DNA from: Chrysochromulina tobinii
Lineage: Eukaryota > Haptophyta > Prymnesiales > Chrysochromulinaceae
DNA: 39,502 nucleotides
Assembly: GCA_001275005.1 (NCBI GenBank)
Contig: JWZX01003165.1
Location: 1 to 39,502, forward strand
Direction: 5' to 3'
The translations under genes were made by a program, and so were the position numbers. Shown piece after piece: positions 1 through 9,121 of the stretch. A model generated the notes under the pieces. That model was not told where the DNA came from. It made no database searches and was given only the letters and a program-made list of their open reading frames with translations. Positions within the stretch are counted from its first letter, which is position 1. Every line of letters begins with the position of its first letter.

Positions 1-492
1 TCCAGTGGCACAAAGCTGATCCAAAGGTATCACCCTGTTCCACAAGTCAACTAAAATCACGGAAAAACGCGCTTACTGTTAAGCGCGCCGCTTACCGCTA
101 ATGAACCGATCATCCAAGTCCCTCGACGTGTTCCTAGTTTCCTAAAGCGGCGCATGGTTGCGATGGTGTTCACGCTCACGTTACGTTCACGTTCACGTTC
201 ACGTCCACGCGGCAAGACGCACAACCACCGGTCCCGAGGAGACACAACTGGAAGGCGCAGACTGTAACACAAAACACCAAAGACGCACACACAAGAGGTG
301 CGGCGGTCGCGGTCGCGGTGTGTCGCGCACGCGAATAGTATATAGTTATGTGGTTCAATGTGGAATGACACGAGAGGGCTGTGCCCGTACAAAGGCCAAC
401 GGGTGTTGACAGTGATCACAAACTAATCTCTGTACACCGAGCGCGATCCGGCCGAGCCCTTCCTTGTAGGAAACCTCTCTCACTTACTCTAC
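1..492. other. Intergenic, downstream of the repetitive secreted protein
   Basis: I see no convincing gene here. The short open frames on both strands have no recognisable domain. Positions 172-213 hold a run of GTTCAC-like hexamers (several copies, slightly degenerate). The stretch lies beyond the 3' end of the minus-strand gene that ends at 493. Confidence 0.5.
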
Positions 493-3400
493 TTACTTAG
501 CCTCCAGATGGCGCGCCGCAAACTCGACTGCGCGCTGGACGGAGGCTCGGCCGTCGGAGGCGCGTGTGCCTACATTCGCCCAGCACACCGGGTCGCGAAG
601 GAGATCGAGAGCCAATACGCCGAGCGTCTCACGGACGGCATGCCGCTCCAGGTAAGTAGAGAGCTCGGGCCGGAGCACCGCTCCTGCGATCGCCACTGGC
701 AAAGTGTCGACGGGTCGTGTAGCATGCGCGCGCAGGTGGGATGCCATCTGCTTGAATGGCGGCCCGTCTGGCAGCGAAGCAAGCGCCGCATTGAGTGCAT
801 GCGAGAGCCGCTGCCCGAGCTCGTCGACTGCAGCCTCCTTCGAAGTTGGCACATTGGCCATGATCGCGCCGGCTCTCGCTGCCACCGCCGTCTCATCCTC
901 GGCTGCCTTCGCCGCCACGGCCGCGCCCGCTACCTCCTCGGCCGCCTTTGCTGCAGAGGTCACCGCCTCGGCTGCCAATCGCTCGGCCTCAACACGACCC
1001 GCCTCGGCTTTCTCCGCCGCCGGGCGCTTCGCCTTCGCCTTCTTCCCCCTCCCAATCTCCGCCTTCGCCTTCTCCGCCTTCGCCTTCACCTTCTCCGCCT
1101 TCACCTTCTTCGCCCTCACCTCCTCCGCTGCTCCCTCCTCAGCCGCAGCCTTTTCCGACGCGTCCTCCTCGGCCGCCGCCAACTCGGCGGCCACCTTCTC
1201 AGCTGCCGCAACCTCGGCCGCCGCCTTCTCGGCCGCCGCCAACTCGACCACCGCCTTCTCGGCCGCCGCCTTCTCGGCCGCCGCCTTCTCGGCCGCCGCC
1301 TTCTCGGCCGCCGCCAACTCGGCCGCCGCCTTCTCGGCCGCCGCCTTCTCGGCCGCCGCCTCCTCGGCCGCCGCCTCCTCGGCCGCCGCCTTCTCGGCCG
1401 CCGCCTCCTCGGCCGCCGCCTTCTCGGCCGCCGCCTTCTCGGAAGCCGCCTTCTCGGAAGCCGCCATCTCGGCCGCCGCCTTGTCAGCGGCCTCCTTGTC
1501 GGCCGCCGCCTTGTCAGCGGCCGCCTTCTCCGCCGCCGCCTTCTCGGCCGCCGCCTCCTCAGCCGCGGCCGCCTTGTCGGCCGCCTCCTTGTCGGCCGCC
1601 GCCTTGTTGGCCGCCGCCTGGTCCGCTGTCGGAGAGGTCGCGGGCACGGCCGGGGCGACAGAGGGCGCGGGCGCTTGGGCCGAGATCGGCGAGGTCGGCG
1701 AGGTCGGCGAGGTCGGCGAGGTCGGCGAGGTCGGCGAGGTCGGCGAGGTCGGCGAGGTCGGAGCATCGGCGGAAGCGGGGGCGGGGCAGCCGCACGAGAA
1801 GGCGCACTTTGCATGCATGAACACTGGAATGCGATCGCATTCGCCCGATTTAGACCATTTGGCGCACGGGAAGGTGGCGTCGTCGATGCACGACGAGCGT
1901 GCGTCCTCGTTCTTTGTCGGTGCGCCAAAGTCGAAATTGGCTGGCGGGGCCGGCGCGGTCAAGGCTGGCGCATTGACCGAGATCGGCGAGATCGGCGAGA
2001 TCCTCGGCGAGGTCGGCGAGATCGGCGAGATCGGTATCGGCAAGGTTGACGAGGGCGGGGCTACGACCTCAGCGGCCGGTGGCACGACCGCAGCGGGCGC
2101 GGCAGGACAGCCGCACGAGAACGCGCACTTAGCGTGCATGAACACTGGAATGCTGAGGCACTGGCCCGAAGCGACCCATTTGGCACATGGGAAAGAGGGG
2201 TCATCGGCGCACAGTGCGTTGCCTGCTGCCGCTTCTTCTGCTGCCGCCTTCTCGGCCGCCTTCTTGTCGGCTGCCGCCTTGTCGGCGGCCGCCTTGTCGG
2301 CTGCCTCCTTCTCAGCTGCCGCCTCCTCGGCCGCCTCCTTCTCAGCTGCTGCCTTGTCAGTCGCCGCCTTGTCGGCTGCGGCCTGGTCAGCTGCCTCCTG
2401 GTCTGCCTCCGTGATCGGAGTGCTCGGCGTCGTCGCGTCGTCGGCTGGGGCCGGCGCGGCGATGTCGGTCGGCGCATCTGCCATGGCTGGTGCCTTGAAC
2501 GTCGTGCATTCCGCACAAGCGTTGCACGCTGCAAAGGTGGTGCACTTTTCCTCAAAGGAGGCCGTGTGCTGCGCGCACCACGACTTGCAATATCCATTCG
2601 TCGCCGGCACAGCCGGGGGGACAGAGGTCGCGGGCGCTTGGGCCGCGATCGGCGAGGCCGGCTTCGGCAATAACAGGCTCGCCTCCTTCTCGTCAGCCAG
2701 CTGCTTCTCCGCCGCCCTCCTGGCCTTCTCCGCTGCCCTCTCGGCGTCCGCTTTCTCAGCCGCCGCCCTCTCCGCGGGTGTCATGAGGTCACCTCCATCT
2801 TTGTCTGGGAGCGGCGGAGACACAGCAGGAGGCGGTGGAGAAGGCGGCGGTGGCATCGGAGGCGGAGGCGATGGCGATGGCGGCGATGGCGATGGCGGCG
2901 ATGGCGATGGCGGCGATGGCGATGGCGGCGATGGCGATGGCGGCGATGGCGGCGATGGCTGAAGCAGATCCAGATTGTTGGCATACCAACCGTCACTCGG
3001 GGTGCTCTCACGCGCCGGAGATGAAGGGAGATCGTGTGCGCCGTTGTGGTCCCCGATGGCCGGAGCCTTGAGGTCGTGACCCATGTCGTGTCCACCTGTG
3101 TTCCCCATGTCGTGTCCACCTTTGTTCTTGAGGTCCAGGTCGTCAATATCGAGGTGGTTGAAACGGTCGAGGTCCACGTCGTCGACATCGTCTCCAGCTT
3201 CGGGATCCTCATTGGCCAGAGCCTCGGGCTCGTCTGCATATTTGTTGTCGAGGTCGAGCTCATCGATGTACCAATCGTTGCTATGGTTGGTCTCATACGC
3301 CGGTGGTGCCAAGATCGGCGAGGTCGGCTTCGGCAACGTCATGCTCGCCTCCTTTTCGTCCGCCAGCTTCTTTCGCGCTGCCCTCTCGGCGTCCGCCTTC

Positions 3401-4056
3401 GTAGCCGCCGCTCTCTCGTCCTCCGCCCGTTCGGCATCCCTCTCGTCCGCCGCCTTCTCGTCCGCCGCCTTCTGGAGCTCAAGCTCGTCCTGAGGAATTG
3501 CCTTGTCGCCGGCAAAGTCGCACTTGACGATGCCGTTGTCGTTGTCGCACACGATCGGTGCCTTCGACACGGCCTCACGTGCGGGCGGCGCCGACACGAG
3601 ATCGTCTCCACCTTCGCGGTCCTCGCTTGCCGGAGCCTCGAGAACATCTTCACCTTTGTTCTTGAGGTCTAGGTCGTCGATGTCAAGGTCGTCGAGATCT
3701 TCGGGGTCAATGTCATCGCTGGCCGGAGCTTCGAGAGGTACATCAGGTCGTCGAAATAGCAGGTCGTCAATATTCCTCTCCCACATTTGTAGGTCTTCTC
3801 CCACTTGTGGTCGATGGTATTTGCCCACGGATCTCAACGACGGAGCGCTGGGTTCTGGTGCATGGGCTCCGCGAGGACTGTCATGACTCTCGTGGTGTTG
3901 TCCTCCACCTTTGCCGTCGTTGTCGTTGTCGTTGTGTCTCAATAGGGCAACGCCGCCGCCCAAGGGATACGCCAGGGCGACGGCAAAAAAAGCTAGCATT
4001 GCGACAGAGAGAGAGTGTTCACTGCCAAATTTGGTTTCGTTCACATCGCTATGCAT
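493..4056 (-). CDS. Secreted/anchored low-complexity protein with ShKT-like Cys modules
   Basis: Single open frame of 1,187 residues from an ATG at 4056; a second ATG at 3999 puts the hydrophobic signal or anchor [15 protein letters not shown] right at the N-terminus and is an equally good start. In order: Asp/Glu-rich acidic segments with repeated [12 protein letters not shown] (about 120-330); a Pro-Ser run of PPSPSPPSP type (about 365-400), as in extracellular algal glycoproteins; a Cys cluster (about 485-520); two related Cys modules with the core FPCAKW...[15 protein letters not shown] (about 613-652 and 719-758), which resemble ShKT domains; an SPT run (about 766-791); a long [12 protein letters not shown] array (about 805-962); a Lys-rich stretch; and a non-repetitive C-terminal 120 residues. 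Likely a cell-surface or matrix protein; function unknown. Long open frames on the plus strand here are by-products of the repeats. Confidence 0.75.
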   Translation of the reverse strand: MHSDVNETKFGSEHSLSVAMLAFFAVALAYPLGGGVALLRHNDNDNDGKGGGQHHESHDSPRGAHAPEPSAPSLRSVGKYHRPQVGEDLQMWERNIDDLLFRRPDVPLEAPASDDIDPEDLDDLDIDDLDLKNKGEDVLEAPASEDREGGDDLVSAPPAREAVSKAPIVCDNDNGIVKCDFAGDKAIPQDELELQKAADEKAADERDAERAEDERAAATKADAERAARKKLADEKEASMTLPKPTSPILAPPAYETNHSNDWYIDELDLDNKYADEPEALANEDPEAGDDVDDVDLDRFNHLDIDDLDLKNKGGHDMGNTGGHDMGHDLKAPAIGDHNGAHDLPSSPARESTPSDGWYANNLDLLQPSPPSPPSPSPPSPSPPSPSPPSPSPPSPSPPPPMPPPPSPPPPAVSPPLPDKDGGDLMTPAERAAAEKADAERAAEKARRAAEKQLADEKEASLLLPKPASPIAAQAPATSVPPAVPATNGYCKSWCAQHTASFEEKCTTFAACNACAECTTFKAPAMADAPTDIAAPAPADDATTPSTPITEADQEAADQAAADKAATDKAAAEKEAAEEAAAEKEAADKAAADKAAADKKAAEKAAAEEAAAGNALCADDPSFPCAKWVASGQCLSIPVFMHAKCAFSCGCPAAPAAVVPPAAEVVAPPSSTLPIPISPISPTSPRISPISPISVNAPALTAPAPPANFDFGAPTKNEDARSSCIDDATFPCAKWSKSGECDRIPVFMHAKCAFSCGCPAPASADAPTSPTSPTSPTSPTSPTSPTSPTSPISAQAPAPSVAPAVPATSPTADQAAANKAAADKEAADKAAAAEEAAAEKAAAEKAAADKAAADKEAADKAAAEMAASEKAASEKAAAEKAAAEEAAAEKAAAEEAAAEEAAAEKAAAEKAAAELAAAEKAAAEKAAAEKAAAEKAVVELAAAEKAAAEVAAAEKVAAELAAAEEDASEKAAAEEGAAEEVRAKKVKAEKVKAKAEKAKAEIGRGKKAKAKRPAAEKAEAGRVEAERLAAEAVTSAAKAAEEVAGAAVAAKAAEDETAVAARAGAIMANVPTSKEAAVDELGQRLSHALNAALASLPDGPPFKQMASHLRAHATRPVDTLPVAIAGAVLRPELSTYLERHAVRETLGVLALDLLRDPVCWANVGTRASDGRASVQRAVEFAARHLEAK
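1170..1640 (-). repeat. Coding 15-bp minisatellite (Ala-rich array)
   Basis: About thirty tandem copies of a 15-bp unit (plus-strand form close to TTCTCGGCCGCCGCC) encode the [10 protein letters not shown] array of the secreted protein. The unit is a multiple of three, so copy-number change keeps the frame. A similar but more diverged block lies at about 2225-2400. Confidence 0.85.
1681..1760 (-). repeat. Coding 9-bp minisatellite (SPT array)
   Basis: Nine-bp units of GAGGTCGGC on the plus strand, about nine copies, encode the Ser-Pro-Thr run between the last Cys module and the Ala-rich array. Shorter related runs occur at about 1981-2035. Confidence 0.85.
2865..2960 (-). repeat. Coding Pro-Ser minisatellite
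   Basis: Tandem GGCGATGGCGATGGC-type units on the plus strand encode the PPSPSPPSP run of the secreted protein. Confidence 0.8.
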
Positions 4057-4439
4057 GCAGGTTGTGTGGTAGTCAAGTCAAGACACATTCTCCGTCTTCA
4101 GTTGTTTATGTTTAGACTTGACTTTCAGGAACGATCATACATGTATCATGTTCGGTTCCGCTGCCGTGCCGGGAGGCCGAGCATGGCCGAGGCAGCCGAA
4201 GGCAGCCGGCATCCACACCACCTCCACCAGGAGCGCGGGAGGGCAGAGTTTGTGTTTGAGTGGTACGGTTGGACTAGTTCCGCTGTACCTTGGTTGTTCC
4301 ACTCGTCCTATTTCATGTCCTATTGCCGCACCACGATCGGTGCCCCCCCTAGCCCTTTGCACGTGGGCCATTGCTCCCCTCGCTCCCTGAGCGCTTTCGA
4401 TGCCCCGCAGCTCTTCAAATACACCACCTCACTCATCCC
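4057..4439. other. Intergenic, upstream of the secreted protein
   Basis: 383 bp between the start of the repetitive secreted protein and the 3' end of the next minus-strand gene. It must hold the promoter of the former. I see no clear TATA box and no gene. Base composition is less GC-rich than the flanking genes. Confidence 0.4.
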
Positions 4440-5402
4440 TCAGATTTGTATGGGTTTGCCATCGAGCCCGAACACGGGAGTCGTCACGGGGACTGTGTTG
4501 ATGATGGGTTTGCCATCGAGCCCAAACACGGGGAGACCGGGGACTGTGTTGATGGCTGTTGATGGCTGCGTAGCGGAAAGGAAGGCAGTGTTCGGCTGCA
4601 TGTCGTAAAAGGGCGCCGCAGAAGTCGCTACTTCCACAGTATGGCTGGTCATCGCACGGGTTGCCGTCCTTCTGCGGTGCAGATGTACCACCAGACCGCC
4701 AACCGCCAGGCCGATGGCAAGAAGGAGAATCGCGACGCCGACGACACACGAGATGACCCACAGGGGCAGCGGCTGGAGGACACACGCACCGCTCGTGCGG
4801 ACCACCACCGTGTACGTGATCACTGAGGCGGAAGTGGACTCCGTCCCGCTCACAGCCTGCGGATAGTTCACGGACCAATCGCACTCGAGCTGCATGACAT
4901 ATTGCCGCTGCAGGCCGCCAGAGCCGCCACGCGCAGGGTCGCCACCGCTGAATGTGATTTGCGCACCGCCTTTGATGTCGTTTGGATTCTGCAGACTCCA
5001 GACGTGGTTTCTCAGATGGCCCGGGGCGACGCACTTTGCACCGTTCTGGTATACGTCGATCGCGGCTGGATTCGATATGCACGGTGGGTTTGCTGAGTCG
5101 CAGGCATAGCTGCCTTGGCCGCACGTCACCGTGGGTGGCCTGCAGATGCGCGTGTAAATGTCGCCGGTGATGGCGCCGGCCTGATTCTTGACGGCCACAC
5201 GCAGATTGCCCGTTAGAGCTTCATCGGCCAAACGAAGATCATAGTAGATCTCAGGCTGACTTGCATCCGGGGTGAACGTGCAGATCATCGTAGCCTCTGG
5301 AGGTGGTGGGCTAGGAGGCGATGGTGGCGGGTTGAATTTAATACCCTGTGCCGATACGAGCGTCCATGCTTGCAGCAGCGAGAGCAGCCGCAGGCAACTC
5401 AT
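4440..5402 (-). CDS. Type I membrane protein, possible MRH/Atg27-like lumenal domain
   Basis: 320 residues from the ATG at 5402, chosen because it gives a signal peptide (MSCLRLLSLLQAWTLVSAQG); the frame is open further upstream but without an ATG. After a PPPSPPSPPPP linker comes a Cys-containing lumenal region (about 37-210), one membrane helix (about 214-239, LWVISCVVGVAILLLAIGLA) followed by an HRRR stop-transfer, and a cytosolic tail ending in two copies of PVFGLDGKPI. The segment ITFSGGDP...RQYVMQLECDW is reminiscent of the GD...R...C pattern of mannose-6-phosphate-receptor homology domains (M6PR, Atg27), which would suggest a Golgi/endosome sorting role; that is a weak inference. It is divergent to the co-chaperone gene across a 228-bp spacer. 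Confidence 0.7.
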   Translation of the reverse strand: MSCLRLLSLLQAWTLVSAQGIKFNPPPSPPSPPPPEATMICTFTPDASQPEIYYDLRLADEALTGNLRVAVKNQAGAITGDIYTRICRPPTVTCGQGSYACDSANPPCISNPAAIDVYQNGAKCVAPGHLRNHVWSLQNPNDIKGGAQITFSGGDPARGGSGGLQRQYVMQLECDWSVNYPQAVSGTESTSASVITYTVVVRTSGACVLQPLPLWVISCVVGVAILLLAIGLAVGGLVVHLHRRRTATRAMTSHTVEVATSAAPFYDMQPNTAFLSATQPSTAINTVPGLPVFGLDGKPIINTVPVTTPVFGLDGKPIQI

Positions 5403-5630
5403 CGCCTGGCGGCCTCGCTCGCCTTCCGCCAACTCTTCCGCACCGAAATCAAAGATCTTCAAGTTCTTGTTTTTTCGGGGATGTGAACGTTAACACTGAT
5501 GGTTCCATCTCTGTTTCCGCACAAAAGCTCCGCGGCTCACGCCCGTCCAGGGCCCGTCCCACCCGACACGGCGGCTTCTTGTCGTCAGCCCGAACTATCC
5601 GATCACGCAGGGCGTGGGCACTGCCGCAGC
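5403..5630. promoter_or_regulatory. Divergent intergenic spacer
   Basis: 228 bp between two divergent starts (5402 minus, 5631 plus), so it probably carries both promoters. No core promoter motif is recognisable. If translation of the plus-strand gene starts at the in-frame ATG at 5499, the spacer shrinks to 96 bp. Confidence 0.4.
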
Positions 5631-7847
5631 ATGACGACTAGGCGCGGGCACGTTCCGCATGCGCAGCGCCGTCATCCGGCACCGCCTCTCGAGGCTTTTC
5701 GCCGGTCCGATGTCTTCGAGACTCTCGCATGCCATCCCGACACGCGCCCACACGTGGTCGATGCTGGGTTCCGCGAGGCGGTTTCGAAGCTGCGCACGAG
5801 TTCACACGAGGGCGGCATGCGCCTGATCCAGCACGACCCGCGGCTGGTACAGGCCATGGGCGTACTCAACGGCCATCGTGTCAGTGCGACCGAGGCGGAC
5901 GTGCGCGCCGCCGAGCGTGTCGGCGACATCAAGAAGCGCGATGCCATCCAAACGGCCGACGTCGAGGCTGCGCTGCAGTGTGCGACCGTCGCGGAGGCCA
6001 AGGCGGCCGGCAACGAGCACTTCAAGGCGGGGGCGCACAGCAAGGCGCTCGCCTGCTACGCGCGCGCGCGCGTACTCCTCGACAGCGAGGAGGCAGCCGC
6101 GCTCGCCGCTGGGGCTAGCGAGGACGACGAGGACGACAAGGTGGCGACGGGCGCCGCGCGTTCGGGCACGATGCGCGCCGTGCTTCTGAGCAACTCAGCG
6201 GCGGCGCTTCTGCGGCTTGAGCGGCCCGCGGAGGCGCTGCAGGCCGGGCTCGAGGCCCTCTCCGCCGCGCCGCCCCGCAGCAGTGAGCCCCTGAGTAAGA
6301 TCCACTACCGACTCGCACACGCGTACGAGCAGCTCCAGAGGTATGACGAGGCCATCGAGGCCATGCGTCGCTCTCTGGAGCACGCGCGTGGCGAGGCAGT
6401 CGAGGCGCCGTCTCGGGCAGTCGAGGCGCCGTCTGGGGCAGTCGAGGCGCCGTCTCGGGCTGGCGAGGCGCCGTCTCGGGCAGGCGAGGCGCCGTCTCGG
6501 GCAGTCGAGGCGCCGTCTCGGGCAGTCGAGGCGGCGCGTGGGGCTCTCCACCCATCGAGCCTCGAGTGCAGTGCAGCCTCCGACAGCGCCACCACCGCCA
6601 GCGCCACCACCGCCAGCGCCACCACCGCCAGCGCCACCACCGCCAGCGCCACCACCGCCAGCGCCACCACCACGAGCGCCTCCACCGCGACCAGTGCCAC
6701 CACCACCGCGAGCGCCACCAGTGCCCGCGCTAAGCTGCTGGCAGACGAGCTACGGCGGCTCGAGTGTGCACGCCGTGTCGCCACTGAGGCTCGGGAGGAC
6801 AAGGAGCGGCAGGCGAGGCGGGAAGCGGTGGCGCAGGCAAGGCGCGAGGCGGGCGTGCCTCTCGCGCCGTCCCGGGCGCCTGCCAACGGGGCGGAGGCGC
6901 CGTCCCGGGCGGCCGAGGGGGCGAAGGCAGCGGCCTTGGCTGAGCACGACTTCAGCCACTGGGCGCGCCGGGCGTTGGCGGCGCGACTGGGGGGCCTTCG
7001 ACACGCTCGCGCGGGCGCAACTGTCGTCGTGGATAGGATGGATGATGAGCGCTCCGAGGTGACTCTGATGACCCTTGATGACCCTTGATGACCCTTGATG
7101 ACCCTTGATGACCATTGATGACCATTGATGACCCTTGATGACCCTTGATTACGTCCGAGATGGACGATGAGCGCTCCGAGGTGACTTGCGTCTGCCCCGA
7201 CCATCGCCCCGGCCGCCAACCCCCCTTGCCTCAAGCTGGTGTGCATGGGGGGGTGCTGATTGTGGTGTGCAGGGGGGGTGGCTGATTGTGGTGTGCAGAT
7301 GGCTGACGGCTTGCTGATGATGATGGCAGGTGCATGCATCCATTCAAGAGCGTCGCGGCCGGCGCGCACTATATTACGATCTGGACCTGGTGCTGCACTG
7401 GACGGGTCACTGCGCGCTGGGGGAGCAGACGTTGGGCGAGGAGGCTGGGCACGCGCCCGAGACGACGGCACACACGATCCAGGGCGAGTTTCGGCACGCG
7501 CCCGAGACGACGGCACACACGATCCAGGGCGAGTTTCGGCTGTACAATGTCGGGCAGGACACCCAATTCAACCTTCAACCTCGCCCGCATCCAAGTGCTC
7601 ATCACGGCGCCGCCCTCCCTCCCCTTCCCCACAGGTGGGGCAGGACACCCAATTCAACCTCGGCGGCGACCCGCACACGTCCTACCTCTACACAGTGGGC
7701 GTTCCCGTACAGTTCCACAACGATGAGCGGTGCGAGCTCTGGGCGCGCCATCTCAAGTACGAGGCCAGCGAGCTCTTCGAGCTTGTGAGCGCGCTCGTCG
7801 GCCAAGTTGTAACCGATCTCGTGCGCAAGGCCGAAAGGGATTGTTGA
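5631..7847 (+). CDS. STI1/TPR protein fused to Aha1-like domain (Hsp90 co-chaperone)
   Basis: Inferred exons 5631-7058, 7330-7548 and 7635-7847 give 619 residues; an in-frame ATG at 5499 would add 44. Residues about 23-83 look like an STI1 motif (DP-rich helices ending QHDPRLVQAMGVLNG). Residues about 120-250 are TPR repeats beginning AKAAGNEHFKAGAHSKALACY. Then come a 21-bp-encoded array (EAPSRAV), an ATTAS array, and a charged helix. From about 438 to the end, DFSHWARRAL...RRGRRALYYDLDLVLHWTG...IQGEF matches the pattern of the Aha1 N-terminal domain, the activator of Hsp90 ATPase. TPR and STI1 modules also act with Hsp70/Hsp90, so a fused Hsp90 co-chaperone is the natural reading. Splice joins are phase 0 at both introns and restore the Aha1 frame. 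Exon 2 carries a perfect 45-bp in-frame duplication. Confidence 0.78.
6391..6541 (+). repeat. Coding 21-bp minisatellite
   Basis: About seven tandem units close to GTCGAGGCGCCGTCTCGGGCA encode VEAPSRA in the linker after the TPR repeats. The unit keeps the frame. Confidence 0.85.
6586..6680 (+). repeat. Coding 15-bp minisatellite (ATTAS)
   Basis: Tandem GCCACCACCGCCAGC units encode Ala-Thr-Thr-Ala-Ser, followed by degenerate copies to about 6725, in the linker before the Aha1-like domain. Confidence 0.85.
7059..7329 (+). other. Intron 1 of the STI1/TPR-Aha1 gene, carrying a 10-bp minisatellite element
   Basis: GAG|GTGACT...GGCAG|GTGCAT, phase 0, 271 bp. It contains eight 10-bp units (TTGATGACCC type, 7065-7144) ending in TTGATTACGTCCGAG. 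A 28-bp copy of the exon-end/donor junction (7037-7064) is repeated at 7159-7186 with one mismatch, so the block 7065-7158 sits between direct repeats. A further 18-bp repeat lies at 7255-7272 and 7281-7298. Confidence 0.75.
7065..7159 (+). repeat. 10-bp intronic minisatellite, copy A
   Basis: One CTGATGACCC unit, seven TTGATGACC(C/A) units, then TTGATTACGTCCGAG. The same organisation and the same terminal sequence recur at 33711-33815 in an intron of Brr2. Confidence 0.95.
7450..7539 (+). repeat. Perfect 45-bp tandem duplication in coding sequence
   Basis: Copies at 7450-7494 and 7495-7539 are identical and duplicate HAPETTAHTIQGEFR in the Aha1-like domain without changing frame. Perfect identity suggests a recent event, or an assembly artefact. 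Confidence 0.9.
7549..7634 (+). other. Intron 2 of the STI1/TPR-Aha1 gene, flanked by a 26-bp direct repeat
   Basis: AAT|GTCGGG...CACAG|GTGGGG, phase 0, 86 bp. The first 26 bases of the intron (7549-7574) equal the first 26 bases of exon 3 (7635-7660) with one mismatch. Both copies include GGGCAGGACACCCAATTCAA. The frame before and after supports the join. Confidence 0.8.
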
Positions 7848-9112
7848 AAGGGCTCCAAAGGGTTTCTACGCTGTGCAGTGGTAGACGAATCGTATTGATC
7901 GGATAGGACGCAGCGCTTGCCGCGTAGAATGTACTGTTTAGAGAATAGGTTTCGTCATTAGGGCTACCGGTACGCCACTGAGTTCAAAATCAGGTGGTGG
8001 GGATAGTGTGTGAATCCAGAAAGAATACCCTCCCCTACCCCTTTGGATCAACCACTGAGTTCAAAATCAGGTGGTGGGCAGGTGGGGATAGTGTGTGAAT
8101 CCAGAAAGAATACCCTCCCCTACCCCTTTGGATCAACCACTGAGTTCAAAATCAGGTGGTGGGGATAGTGTGTGACTCCAGAAAGAATACCCTCCCCTAC
8201 CCCTTTGGATCAACCACTGAGTTCAAAATCAGGTGGTGGGGATAGTGTGTGAATCCAGAAAGAATACCTTAGAATACCCTCCCCTACCCCTTTGGATCAA
8301 CCACTGAGTTCAAAATCAGGTGGTGGGGATAGTGTGTGAATCCAGAAAGAATACCCTCCCCTACCCCTTTGGGTCAAGTCGCAATCTCCGTAAGGTATTA
8401 AATCTCCGTAAGATATAGTATAGAGGATATAGAGAATGATATAGAGTTGTCCTGTGCCCCCATATAGCCGAGCGGCCGAGAGCGATGCGACGAGACCAAG
8501 AGAGATGTGACCGTCCGGTCCGGAGTCAGATAACCGAACGTGTGAGTTCAGTGAGTTGTGAGCGTCTCGCCGCGCGTGACTCGCCGCGCCTCTTCGCTCT
8601 CGCGCGTCTATTAATAAAAGCGACCGGTGCCGCGGACTACGCACACTCTGCTGCACACGCAAAGCGATTCGTGCACATGCGACGTGCCCTGCACCGCTGG
8701 TTCTCGACCTTGTACGTATGGGATATGCCACGGTGCCCGTGCCGCCTGCGTGGGGGCGGAGGCCTCCTCTCCCAGCCGGCTCGAGATCCGGAGACGAGGC
8801 CGAGCGCCGTGGGTGGAATCGAGCTTCGCGTCCACCACATCAAGATGCTTCATTGGTGACTTAAAAGATGCCTCGAGGATCAACATGGCGGTCGGCATGA
8901 TCCCAGCCATTCACGCATGATCCCAGCCCGGACTGAGGAGACGCAAGTGTGAACACCCACCCTCCCAAATCTCTCCAAATCTCCCCGAGCCGCTCAAAGC
9001 AGCGCTGGCGCATCTTCGGCTGCAATCTCCTCCCAATCTCCCTGCCATTTGCAAGATTCCCACATGCCCTCACGCCCGCATGCCCGCTGTTCACAGGCCG
9101 CATGCCCGCTGT
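7848..9112. other. 1.27-kb intergenic region between convergent genes
   Basis: Between the 3' ends of the co-chaperone and the C1 peptidase. It holds the 77-bp satellite (7975-8376), a less GC-rich stretch at 8377-8460 with two copies of AATCTCCGTAAG, a doubled CATGATCCCAGCC near 8897-8930, and a 22-bp tandem duplication that reaches the peptidase stop codon. Open frames at 8485-8859 and 8611-8910 have no recognisable domain. I do not call a gene. Confidence 0.5.
7975..8376. repeat. Five-copy 77-bp satellite
   Basis: Units start CCACTGAGTTCAAAATCAGG at 7975, 8052, 8137, 8214 and 8301. Three are 76-77 bp; unit 2 has an 8-bp insert and unit 4 a 10-bp insert. Otherwise they are nearly identical. 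Each unit starts with a potential stem (CCAC-TGA paired with TCA-GGTGG across an AT-rich loop) and ends with a pyrimidine-rich CCCTCCCCTACCCC. Confidence 0.95.
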
Positions 9113-9121
9113 TCACAGGCC
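9078..9121. repeat. 22-bp tandem duplication at the peptidase stop codon
   Basis: Two copies of a 22-bp unit containing GCATGCCCGCTGTTCACAGG (9078-9099 and 9100-9121). The peptidase stop (9113-9115) lies in the second copy, so the duplicate forms the start of the 3' UTR. Confidence 0.85.

Noticed and set aside
508-2962. Long plus-strand open frames (513 and 752 residues) opposite the repetitive secreted protein
   Set aside because: They translate the reverse complement of the minisatellites. Only the minus frame has an ATG, signal peptide and Cys modules.
8464-8530. tRNA-like start TAGCCGAGCGGCCGAGAGCG
   Set aside because: It resembles the D-arm of a class II tRNA, but I found no T-arm GTTCGAATC-type match or acceptor stem at the right distance.
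8485-8910. Open frames of 99-124 residues in the large intergenic region
   Set aside because: No domain, no signal peptide, and competing frames on both strands.
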